31,013 nt of DNA from DASXMT01 sp035552655 (GTDB lineage: Bacteria > Actinomycetota > Acidimicrobiia > Acidimicrobiales > RAAP-2), in the NCBI GenBank assembly GCA_035552655.1, contig DASZLD010000132.1, forward strand, positions 1-31,013, in the 5' to 3' direction. The notes below the pieces were generated by a model. The model ran no database searches. It had not been told where the DNA came from and saw only the letters and a program-made list of their open reading frames with translations. Both the position numbers and the translations under genes were made by a program. Numbering within the stretch: position 1 is the first letter of the stretch; every line of letters starts with the position of its first letter. Shown piece after piece: positions 24,205-30,511 of the stretch.

Positions 24205-24232
24205 GCGAGTGAGCGGGTAGCGGTCCACTCGC
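24205..24232. terminator. Hairpin between convergent pheT and hypothetical gene
   Basis: GCGAGTG (24205-24211) pairs perfectly with CACTCGC (24226-24232) around a 14-base loop, in the 98-base gap between two convergent stop codons. There is no real T tract (TTGGCTGTT follows), so intrinsic termination is uncertain. Confidence 0.35.
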
Positions 24233-24244
24233 TTGGCTGTTCGG

Positions 24245-24709
24245 TCAGTCCGGAGGCTCGACCTCGTCACCCAGCAGACCCCCGCCTTCGAGCTCGTCGA
24301 GGAGCGAGCGGGTTCGGGGGCCCAACCACGGGCGGATGCGCTCACGATCGACGGGGGAGAGGCTGTCGAGGAAGGCGTACCCGACCAGCTCGGCCGATTC
24401 AGGGTCCTGGCCGTCGGCTACTGCCTCGACGGCTCGGAGGCTTCGCTCCAGCACCGGGCGGTCGGCCTCCATCCAGGCAAGGCGGGAGGCGACGAAATCA
24501 GCCAGCTCGGTAAAGACCGCCGGCCCACCAGGAGCATCATCAAAAGCGGTGACGAGGTCCAGGTATGCCGTTTCGAACTCGGGTACCTGGTGGAGCACGA
24601 CGGCCACAGCTGGATCATCGGGAAAATCGATGGCGACATCGGGAACATCGACGCTGGAACCGGGAACATGGGTGCTAGATCGGCCATCAGGCCTGGGGAT
24701 TTCGGACAT
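24245..24709 (-). CDS. Acidic protein of unknown function
   Basis: The 154-residue product begins MSEIPRPDGRS and is rich in Asp, Glu and Pro. Core segments are FPDDPAVAVVLHQVPEFETA, FTELADFVASRLAWMEADRP, ELVGYAFLDSLSPVDRERI and RPWLGPRTRSLLDELEGG. It looks helical and soluble, with no signal peptide or membrane segment. The layout (helical start, then FLDSL near the end and a closing LGP motif) faintly recalls immunity-like DUF7674 proteins, but this is from memory and weak. A Shine-Dalgarno AGGAG lies inside a palindrome just before the ATG. The frame stays open upstream through a 21-base repeat, but the chosen start has the ribosome site. It stands alone between pheT and the arg operon. 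Confidence 0.7.
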   Translation of the reverse strand: MSEIPRPDGRSSTHVPGSSVDVPDVAIDFPDDPAVAVVLHQVPEFETAYLDLVTAFDDAPGGPAVFTELADFVASRLAWMEADRPVLERSLRAVEAVADGQDPESAELVGYAFLDSLSPVDRERIRPWLGPRTRSLLDELEGGGLLGDEVEPPD

Positions 24710-24722
24710 GCAGGACTCCTGC
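24710..24722. promoter_or_regulatory. Palindrome over the ribosome site of the hypothetical gene
   Basis: GCAGGACTCCTGC is a perfect 6+1+6 inverted repeat directly upstream of ATG 24709 (minus). It includes the AGGAG Shine-Dalgarno, so a hairpin or a bound protein could block translation. The odd central base prevents perfect symmetry, and the loop is too tight for a full RNA stem. Confidence 0.35.
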
Positions 24723-24830
24723 CGTGCTGGTGCAATGGTGAGGCCGTGGCGCCCAAGGGTCCCGGTACCCGGCAATCTGGGATGGTTCGACGGTAACGAG
24801 CGGTCCTCGCCGTGGTCAAGGATCGTTCGC

Positions 24831-24908
24831 CGGCCCACCGGCACCCACTGACCGCCCACCGGCCCCCGCGGACGGCCCATCGGCCCCCACGGACGGCCCA
24901 CCGGGACC
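24831..24908. repeat. 21-bp tandem repeat upstream of the hypothetical gene
   Basis: Units start at 24831, 24852, 24873 and 24894 (last one partial, 15 bases), with a consensus near CGGCCCACCGGCCCCCACGG. They occupy the 328-base stretch between the hypothetical gene and argC. Nothing else is recognised there except the argC promoter, operator and small leader ORF to their right. Confidence 0.85.
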
Positions 24909-24931
24909 AGCAGCCCGATCCACCAGGTGGT

Positions 24932-24963
24932 GTTGCATGTTTATGCGCCAATACGCATATACT
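24932..24963 (+). promoter_or_regulatory. ArgR operator (ARG box) and promoter of the arginine operon
   Basis: This is an AT-rich island in a GC-rich genome. GCAT-N4-ATGC (24935-24946) and TATGCG-N6-CGCATA (24942-24959, 18 bases) are overlapping inverted repeats with the size and TGCAT-type half-sites of actinobacterial ARG boxes. TATACT (24958-24963) is a near-perfect -10, and TTGCAT (24933-24938) is a possible -35 with a long 19-base spacer. Operator and promoter overlap, so ArgR bound with arginine would block transcription; argR itself is the last gene seen. ArgR binding is inference. Confidence 0.62.
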
Positions 24964-24969
24964 TACAGA

Positions 24970-25041
24970 ATGAACGCAGGAGTCCCTGGTGTCGGGTTCG
25001 GTCACCCAGCTGAGCAACTCATGTCCATGGTCGCGTCATGA
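24970..25041 (+). other. 23-codon leaderless upstream ORF overlapping the argC start
   Basis: ATG 24970 lies 6 bases after TATACT, so it would be the 5' end of the mRNA. The peptide begins MNAGVPGVGFGHP and ends EQLMSMVAS. Its TGA overlaps the argC ATG as ATGA. argC has no Shine-Dalgarno of its own, so it may depend on ribosomes coming from this ORF. It contains no Arg codon, so it is not a classic arginine attenuator peptide. Confidence 0.5.
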
Positions 25042-26060
25042 AGGTGGGTGTGATCGGCGCCTCGGGGTATGCCGGCATCGAGGTCCTGCGACTGTGCGCG
25101 TCCCATCCCGACCTCCAAGTGGTGGTGGCCGGGGCCGGCACAGCAGCTGGACAGGCGGTCGGGGACCACACACCCTCGTTGGCCGCGGCCTATCCATCCC
25201 TGGCATTCGGGTCGGCGCAAGCGTCCGACCTCGACGGGCTCGACGCCGTGTTCTTGGCCCTGCCCCACGGGGAGTCGCAACACATCGTGCCCGAGATCGA
25301 ACCGCATGTCGGGGTGGTGGTGGACCTGGCTGCCGACTTCCGTTTGCGGGATCCCTCGCTGTATCCGACCTGGTACGGGCACGAGCACACCGCTCCCGAG
25401 CTCCTGACCCGGTTCCGTTACGGCCTCCCCGAGCTGTTCCGGGACGACCTGCACGGAGCACGGCTCATCGCCGCGCCGGGGTGCTACCCGACCGCCGCCT
25501 CGCTGGCCCTCGCGCCATTGATGCGGGCCGGGGTGATCGACTCCACCGGCATCGTCGTCGATGCCGCCAGTGGCGTGTCCGGTGCCGGTCGCGCCCCCAA
25601 GCCCAACCTGCACTTCGGCACGGTGGACGAGGACTTTCTGGCCTACGGGCTGCTCAACCATCGGCACACACCCGAGATCGAGCAGAACCTGGGTGCCCAG
25701 GTGCTGTTCACCCCGCACCTGGCACCGATGGTGCGAGGCATCCTGGCCACCTGTTACGCCCGGCCGGCGGACCCCGACGGGGGCCTGACCACCGAGGCTG
25801 CCCTCGAACTGCTCCACGAGGCCTACCGGGAGGAGCCGTTCGTCGTGGTCACCCCGGCTCCCCCGTCGACCAAGGCCACGTCAGGATCAAACTGCGCGCA
25901 CGTTACCGTGCGGGTCGATCCGCGGACCGGGTGGATCGTGGCCCTGTGCGCGCTCGACAATCTGGTCAAGGGAGCGTCGGGCCAAGCGATCCAGTGCGCC
26001 AACCTGGCCCTCGGTCTTCCCGAGACCACCGGCCTGCCCACCGCGGGGGCGTACCCATGA
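25038..26060 (+). CDS. argC: N-acetyl-gamma-glutamyl-phosphate reductase
   Basis: NADPH-dependent third step of arginine synthesis. The 340-residue protein has the nucleotide-binding MKVGVIGASGYAGIEVLRL, ALPHGESQHIVPEI, VVDLAADFRLRDP and the active-site Cys in LIAAPGCYPTAASLAL (near 147). It continues ASGVSGAGRAPKPNLHF, FTPHLAPMVRGILATCYA and CALDNLVKGASGQAIQC. The family length is about 340-350. Its last 12 codons (TTGLPTAGAYP) are the first copy of a 35-base tandem repeat that extends into the gap before argJ. The start overlaps the stop of a short leader ORF. Confidence 0.97.
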   Translation: MKVGVIGASGYAGIEVLRLCASHPDLQVVVAGAGTAAGQAVGDHTPSLAAAYPSLAFGSAQASDLDGLDAVFLALPHGESQHIVPEIEPHVGVVVDLAADFRLRDPSLYPTWYGHEHTAPELLTRFRYGLPELFRDDLHGARLIAAPGCYPTAASLALAPLMRAGVIDSTGIVVDAASGVSGAGRAPKPNLHFGTVDEDFLAYGLLNHRHTPEIEQNLGAQVLFTPHLAPMVRGILATCYARPADPDGGLTTEAALELLHEAYREEPFVVVTPAPPSTKATSGSNCAHVTVRVDPRTGWIVALCALDNLVKGASGQAIQCANLALGLPETTGLPTAGAYP

Positions 26061-26128
26061 CCACAGGCCTGCCCACAGTGGGGGCGTACCCATGACCACC
26101 GGCCGGCCCACCGTGGGGGAGTACCCAT
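26024..26128 (+). repeat. 35-bp tandem repeat (three copies) at the argC-argJ junction
   Basis: Copies occupy 26024-26058, 26059-26093 and 26094-26128 and differ from each other at 3-4 positions. The unit is 35 bases, one short of 12 codons, so each copy shifts the frame and recreates an ATGA stop/start overlap, at 26057, 26092 and 26127. There are no unique spacers, so it is not a CRISPR. Confidence 0.93.
26057..26095 (+). other. Micro-ORF 1 between argC and argJ
   Basis: Reads MTTGLPTVGAYP then TGA. Its ATG overlaps the argC stop and its stop overlaps the ATG of the next micro-ORF. The peptide is a near copy of the ArgC C-terminus. Translation is unproven. Confidence 0.45.
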
Positions 26129-26130
26129 GA
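26092..26130 (+). other. Micro-ORF 2 between argC and argJ
   Basis: Reads MTTGRPTVGEYP then TGA, which overlaps the argJ ATG. With micro-ORF 1 it forms a continuous termination-reinitiation path from argC to argJ. Confidence 0.45.
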
Positions 26131-27296
26131 GCATCACCACCCCCCAGGGCTTTGTGGCATCCGGGTTTGCCTCAGGCATCAAGGCCTCGGGCGCCCTCGA
26201 CCTGGCCCTGGTGGCCACCGACGACGGGGCGCCCGTTCCCGCCGCGGCCACCTTCACCACCAACCTGGCCGCGGCGGCACCGGTTCAAATCAGTCGGGAC
26301 CATCTGCAGGCCACCGGGGGTCGGGCCGCGGCCGTGCTGGTGAGCAGTGGCAACGCCAACGCCGCCACCGGAGCGCAGGGCCGGGCCGATGCCGAGCGCA
26401 TGTGTGCCGCGGCCGCCGACGGTCTCGGGGTGGATGCAGCCGAGGTCTTGGTCTGCTCCACCGGGCTCATCGGGATTCCCCTGCCCATGGGCCCCATCGA
26501 GGCAGGGATCCCTGCTCTGGTGGCCGCCCGATCGTCGTCGCCGCAAGCAGCCGAGGACGCGGCCACCGGGATCCTCACCACCGACGGGGGGCGCAAGGAG
26601 GTGCTGGTCGAAGGAGCGGGGTTCACCATGGCCGGGATGGCCAAGGGGGCAGGCATGTTGGCGCCGAACATGGCGACCATGCTGGCCTTTCTCACCACCG
26701 ACGCCGCCGTGGAGCCCGACGCCCTGGCCGCCCTCTTGCGGATCGCGGTGCGCGACTCGTTCAACACGTTGACCGTCGACGGCTGTACCTCGACCAACGA
26801 CACGGTGACCCTCATGGCCAGCGGCCGGGCCGGGCCCGTCCACGACGGCGTACTGGTCGACGCAGCTACCGAAGCCTGCGCCGGGCTGGCCCGCCTGATG
26901 GCCGAGGACGCCGAAGGAGCATCACGGATTGCCCATGTGCGGGTGACCGGGGCGATCTCCGACGGGGAAGCCCACCAGGCGGCCAGAAAGGTGGCCGACT
27001 CATTGCTGGTGAAGTGCTCGTTGAACGGCGAGGACCCCTATTGGGGTCGCGTGGTCAGCGACCTGGGCTCCGCTGGGGTCGGGTTCGACATGGACAGGGT
27101 GGCCGTCGCCTACGGCGGGGTCGACGTCTGCAGGGAGGGCGTGGCCGTGCCCCACGACGAGGGCGCGGTGGCTGCCCACATGGCTTCGAGGACGGTGGAC
27201 ATCCATTGCCGGTTGGGCCTCGGGGACGGGGTCGGCGTGTCCATGACCGTCGACCTCGGATACGGGTACATCGACGAGAACCGGGGGACATCATGA
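26127..27296 (+). CDS. argJ: Bifunctional ornithine acetyltransferase / N-acetylglutamate synthase
   Basis: Recycles the acetyl group from N-acetylornithine to glutamate, making the pathway cyclic. The 389-residue precursor cleaves itself before the Thr in APNMATMLAF (near residue 180) to give two chains. Other family blocks are FTTNLAAAAPVQISRDHL, SGNANAATGAQG, CSTGLIGIPLPM, FNTLTVDGCTSTNDTV and KCSLNGEDPYWGR. The cleavage motif is complete, so the enzyme should be active. The start is joined to argC through two micro-ORFs, and the stop overlaps argB (ATGA). Confidence 0.97.
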   Translation: MSITTPQGFVASGFASGIKASGALDLALVATDDGAPVPAAATFTTNLAAAAPVQISRDHLQATGGRAAAVLVSSGNANAATGAQGRADAERMCAAAADGLGVDAAEVLVCSTGLIGIPLPMGPIEAGIPALVAARSSSPQAAEDAATGILTTDGGRKEVLVEGAGFTMAGMAKGAGMLAPNMATMLAFLTTDAAVEPDALAALLRIAVRDSFNTLTVDGCTSTNDTVTLMASGRAGPVHDGVLVDAATEACAGLARLMAEDAEGASRIAHVRVTGAISDGEAHQAARKVADSLLVKCSLNGEDPYWGRVVSDLGSAGVGFDMDRVAVAYGGVDVCREGVAVPHDEGAVAAHMASRTVDIHCRLGLGDGVGVSMTVDLGYGYIDENRGTS

Positions 27297-28225
27297 GCGC
27301 CATCCAGCCGGATTCGATACCCGATCTCCGCGCCGCGCAGGGCCTGGCCCAGACCCCGGCCGACAAGGCGGGCGTCCTGGTCGAGTCCCTTCCCTACATT
27401 CGGCGCTTCTGGGGCAAGGTGGTGGTGGTCAAGTACGGCGGCAACGTCCTCCAGTCCAAGCCGGGTGAGCCCGCGGTGGACGAGGCGACCGCGCTGGCAT
27501 CATTCGCCGAGGACATCGTCATGATGCGGTCGGTGGGCATGCTGCCCGTGGTCGTCCACGGGGGTGGCCCGCAGATCGGCGAGCTCCTGGGCCGTCTGGG
27601 TATCGCCACTGAGTTCTTGGGTGGGTTCCGGGTCACGGATGCCGACACCCTCGACATCGTCCGGATGGTGCTGGTCGGCAAAGTGAACCGAGACATCGTG
27701 AGCGCCGTGAACGTGCACGGCGCGTTGGCCGTGGGGTTGTCGGGCGAGGACGCCAACCTCATCACCGCCGAGGCCAAGTCGGAGCAGCTGGGCTACGTGG
27801 GTGACGTGGTCGAGGTGGACCCGATCATCGTGCACCAGCTGCTGGCCCAGGGGCTGATCCCGGTGGTGGCCACTATCGGGAGCGACGAGACCGGGCAGGC
27901 GTTCAACATCAACGCAGACACCTTTGCCGGCCACCTGGCCACGGCGATCAAGGCCGAGAAGCTGGTGTTCCTGACCGACGTGGCCGGGCTGCGATCCGTT
28001 CCCGACGACCCCTCCACCCTCATCAGCAGCATCACCGCCGATGAGCTCGATGCACTCGTTGCCTCCGGCGCCGCCAACGGCGGGATGATCCCCAAGGTCC
28101 AGGCCTGCGCCCAGGCCGTGCGCTCCGGCGTCGGCCATGCCCACATTCTCGACGGCCGCACCCCCCACGCCCTGTTGCTCGAGGTCTTCACCGACGAGGG
28201 CGTCGGGACCATGGTGGGAGCATGA
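27293..28225 (+). CDS. argB: Acetylglutamate kinase
   Basis: Phosphorylates N-acetylglutamate, the usual arginine-feedback step. The 310-residue product has VVVVKYGGNVLQ (near 41-52), MLPVVVHGGGPQIGELLGRL, GLSGEDANLITAE, INADTFAGHLATAIKAEKLV, FLTDVAGLR, GGMIPKVQACAQAVRSGV and a closing HALLLEVFTDEGVGTMV. An N-terminal segment of about 30 residues before the kinase core, as in arginine-sensitive forms, is present. ATG 27293 overlaps the argJ stop. The stop overlaps the start of a 19-codon micro-ORF leading to argD. Confidence 0.97.
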   Translation: MSAIQPDSIPDLRAAQGLAQTPADKAGVLVESLPYIRRFWGKVVVVKYGGNVLQSKPGEPAVDEATALASFAEDIVMMRSVGMLPVVVHGGGPQIGELLGRLGIATEFLGGFRVTDADTLDIVRMVLVGKVNRDIVSAVNVHGALAVGLSGEDANLITAEAKSEQLGYVGDVVEVDPIIVHQLLAQGLIPVVATIGSDETGQAFNINADTFAGHLATAIKAEKLVFLTDVAGLRSVPDDPSTLISSITADELDALVASGAANGGMIPKVQACAQAVRSGVGHAHILDGRTPHALLLEVFTDEGVGTMVGA

Positions 28226-28298
28226 GCACGACCACGATCGACAGTCTGAGTGCCGCCACGATCGACGGGGTGGGCGCATGAGCACGACCACGATCGAC
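28213..28298 (+). repeat. 56-bp-spaced direct repeat at the argB-argD junction
   Basis: A 30-base segment at 28213-28242 (GGTGGGAGCATGAGCACGAC...) recurs at 28269-28298 with one mismatch. The offset is 56 bases, one short of 19 codons, so both copies place an ATGA, at 28222 and 28278. Confidence 0.9.
28222..28281 (+). other. 19-codon micro-ORF between argB and argD
   Basis: Reads MSTTTIDSLSAATIDGVGA then TGA. The ATG overlaps the argB stop and the TGA overlaps the argD ATG. Its first seven residues equal those of ArgD (MSTTTID), showing origin by duplication of the junction. Confidence 0.5.
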
Positions 28299-29480
28299 CG
28301 CACCGCGCTCATGCACAACTACGCGGAGCCCCCGGTCACCTTCGTCCGGGGCGAGGGCGCCTACCTGTTCGACGTGGACGGGAAGCGGTACCTCGACTTC
28401 CTCTCCGGGCTGGCCGTGACCTCGCTCGGGCACGCCCATCCCGTGGTGGCCGAGGCCATCGCCGAGCAGGCCCGAACGTTGCTGCACGTGTCCAACCTGT
28501 TCGGGAACGCCATCGGCCCCGAGGTGGCCGTCACCATCGATCGCCTGATCGGCGGGGGCAGGGAGCGGGCCGGCGGCCAGGTGTTCTTCGGCAACTCGGG
28601 AGCCGAGGCCAACGAGTGCGCCCTGAAGCTGGCCCGGCGGTGGGCGGGGCCCGGTCGGTTCGGCGTGGTGGCCACCTGGGACGCCTTCCACGGGCGGACC
28701 CTGGCCACGCTGGCGGCCACCGGTCAACCCGAGAAGCAGACCGCGTTCTTGCCCTTGCCCGAGGGCTTCGACCATGTTCCCTTCGACGACCTCGATGCCC
28801 TGGAGGCCGCCTGCGACCCGGACCGGGTGGGGGCGGTGATCCTCGAGCCCATCTTGGGCGAGGCCGGGGTGATGGTGCCGTCGTCGGACTACCTGGCCGG
28901 AGTGCGCCAGCTGTGCACCGACCGCAACATCTTGCTGATCATGGACGAGATCCAGACCGGGCTGGGCCGTACTGGGCGCTGGTTCGGGTTCCAGCACCTG
29001 GGGATCGAGCCCGACGTGGTCACCATGGCCAAGTCGCTCGGGAACGGGATGCCCGTCGGCGCTTGCTGGGCCCGGGCCGAAGTGGCGGCGGCGTTCGTGC
29101 CCGGTGACCACGGCAGCACCTTCGGGGGACAGCCCCTGGCCATGTCGGCAGCCCGGGCCACCCTGGCGGTGATGGAGGAGGCCAACGTGCCGGAGCTGGC
29201 CCGCCAGGCGGGGGAGAAGCTGGCCACCGGTCTGGCCGCGCTGCCCCACGTACGTGCCGTTCGAGGCCAGGGCCTCCTGCTCGCCGCCGAGCTGACCGGG
29301 GAGTTTGCCCCGGCAGCCTGTCGCGCCGCGCTCGATGCCGGCCTCATCGTCAACGCCCCACGGACCGACTCGCTTCGGCTGGCACCACCATTGCTGGTCA
29401 GCGAGGGCGAGATCACCGAAGCGCTGTCGGTGCTGGACGCCGTGCTCGCGTCCCTGCCCGAGGCGGTGGAGAGCCCATGA
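28278..29480 (+). CDS. argD: Acetylornithine aminotransferase
   Basis: PLP-dependent transfer of an amino group to N-acetylglutamate semialdehyde. The 400-residue product has YLDFLSGLAVTSLGHAHPVV, GNSGAEANECALKLAR (phosphate binding), FHGRTLATLAATGQ, ILEPILGEAGV, LLIMDEIQTGLGRTGRWF and the PLP lysine in TMAKSLGNGMPVGA (near 251), then STFGGQPLAMSAA. The length is standard. The start follows a junction duplication; the stop overlaps argF (ATGA). Confidence 0.97.
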   Translation: MSTTTIDRTALMHNYAEPPVTFVRGEGAYLFDVDGKRYLDFLSGLAVTSLGHAHPVVAEAIAEQARTLLHVSNLFGNAIGPEVAVTIDRLIGGGRERAGGQVFFGNSGAEANECALKLARRWAGPGRFGVVATWDAFHGRTLATLAATGQPEKQTAFLPLPEGFDHVPFDDLDALEAACDPDRVGAVILEPILGEAGVMVPSSDYLAGVRQLCTDRNILLIMDEIQTGLGRTGRWFGFQHLGIEPDVVTMAKSLGNGMPVGACWARAEVAAAFVPGDHGSTFGGQPLAMSAARATLAVMEEANVPELARQAGEKLATGLAALPHVRAVRGQGLLLAAELTGEFAPAACRAALDAGLIVNAPRTDSLRLAPPLLVSEGEITEALSVLDAVLASLPEAVESP

Positions 29481-30511
29481 CCGGTACCCGGCACTTCTTC
29501 GATGTCGACAGCCTCACGCCCGCCGAGCTGGAGGCCGTCCTCGCCCTGGCCGAGGTCGATCCGGCCGACCTGTCCCCGGCCCTGGACGGCCACGGGGTGG
29601 CCCTGCTCTTCGAGAAGCCGTCGGCCCGCACGCGCAACAGCACGGAGATGGCCGTCGTTGCCCTCGGGGGTCATCCGGTCTACATCCAGGGAGCCGAAGT
29701 GGGCCTGGATGTGCGGGAGACGGCCGAGGACGTGGCCCGCACGCTCGCCTGCTACCACTCCGTCCTGTGCGCCCGGGTCATGGACCATCGCTCGCTGACC
29801 CGGATGGCCGCCGCCCTTGACGCCAGCGGCGTGCCCGTGCCGGTGGTCAACCTCCTCTCCGATGTGGCTCATCCTTGCCAGGCCCTGGCCGACCTGTTGA
29901 CCCTGCGTCACGAGTTCGGTGGGTCGCTCGAGGACCGGACCGTGGCCTACATCGGTGACGCCAACAACGTCTGGTTGTCGCTGGCCCTGGGCGGCGCCAT
30001 GGTGGGGCTCACCGTCAACGTGGCCTCGCCCAAGGGCTACGGGCCGAGCGACGCCGACCTCGAACGGATTCGGGGTCTGGGCGGCACCGGTCTGGTGACC
30101 GAGGATCCTGCCGAAGCGGCAGCGGGTGTCGATGCCGTCTACACCGACGTGTGGACGTCGATGGGGCAAGAAGAGGAGTCCCGCGTCCGGCTTCAGGCCT
30201 TTGCCGGGTTCACCGTCGATCAGGCCCTGATGAAACAGGCCGCACCGGAGGCCATCGTGCTGCATTGCCTCCCTGCCCACCGTGGCGAGGAGATTGCCGC
30301 CGACGTGGTCGACGGCTCCCAGAGCCGGATCTGGCCCCAGGCCGCCAACCGGATGCACGCCATGCGGGGGCTCCTGGCCTGGCTGACCCACGCCGAACCC
30401 GGCCAACCGGGCCACCAACCCGCCGAACCCGGCCAACCCGCCGAACCGGGCCAACCTGGCCAACCCGCCCAACCCGGTGACCACCACCAGCCGACCGGGA
30501 GCTCACGATGA
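29477..30511 (+). CDS. argF: Ornithine carbamoyltransferase with Pro/Gly-rich C-terminal tail
   Basis: Makes citrulline from ornithine and carbamoyl phosphate. The 344-residue protein has the carbamoyl-phosphate loop EKPSARTRNSTEM (near 46-58), LLSDVAHPCQALADLLT, YIGDANNVWLSLA, VYTDVWTSMGQE and the ornithine loop HCLPAHRGEEI (near 262). The enzyme proper ends near residue 305. About 40 further residues are repeats of AEPGQP/GQPAQP, which is unusual for the family (typically about 305-315). The DNA of the tail (about 30390-30480) is a degenerate CCGAACCCGGCCAA repeat. The start overlaps argD and the stop overlaps argR. Confidence 0.96.
   Translation: MTGTRHFFDVDSLTPAELEAVLALAEVDPADLSPALDGHGVALLFEKPSARTRNSTEMAVVALGGHPVYIQGAEVGLDVRETAEDVARTLACYHSVLCARVMDHRSLTRMAAALDASGVPVPVVNLLSDVAHPCQALADLLTLRHEFGGSLEDRTVAYIGDANNVWLSLALGGAMVGLTVNVASPKGYGPSDADLERIRGLGGTGLVTEDPAEAAAGVDAVYTDVWTSMGQEEESRVRLQAFAGFTVDQALMKQAAPEAIVLHCLPAHRGEEIAADVVDGSQSRIWPQAANRMHAMRGLLAWLTHAEPGQPGHQPAEPGQPAEPGQPGQPAQPGDHHQPTGSSR
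30390..30480 (+). repeat. Degenerate short repeats encoding the ArgF tail
   Basis: Motifs such as CCGAACCCGGCCAA and GGCCAACC recur at 9- to 12-base offsets. They stay in frame and encode AEPGQP-type repeats. Confidence 0.75.

Noticed and set aside
24147..24244. Repeated GAGCTGNGTGGC motif after pheT
   Set aside because: Two short similar words only; insufficient to call a repeat element. Only the hairpin was kept.
24970..25041. Arginine attenuator leader peptide
   Set aside because: The small ORF has no Arg codon and no terminator/antiterminator pair is visible before argC.
26024..26128. Three 35-bp repeats considered as a short CRISPR
   Set aside because: The copies are directly adjacent with no spacers, and no cas gene is present; the repeat lies in argC coding sequence.
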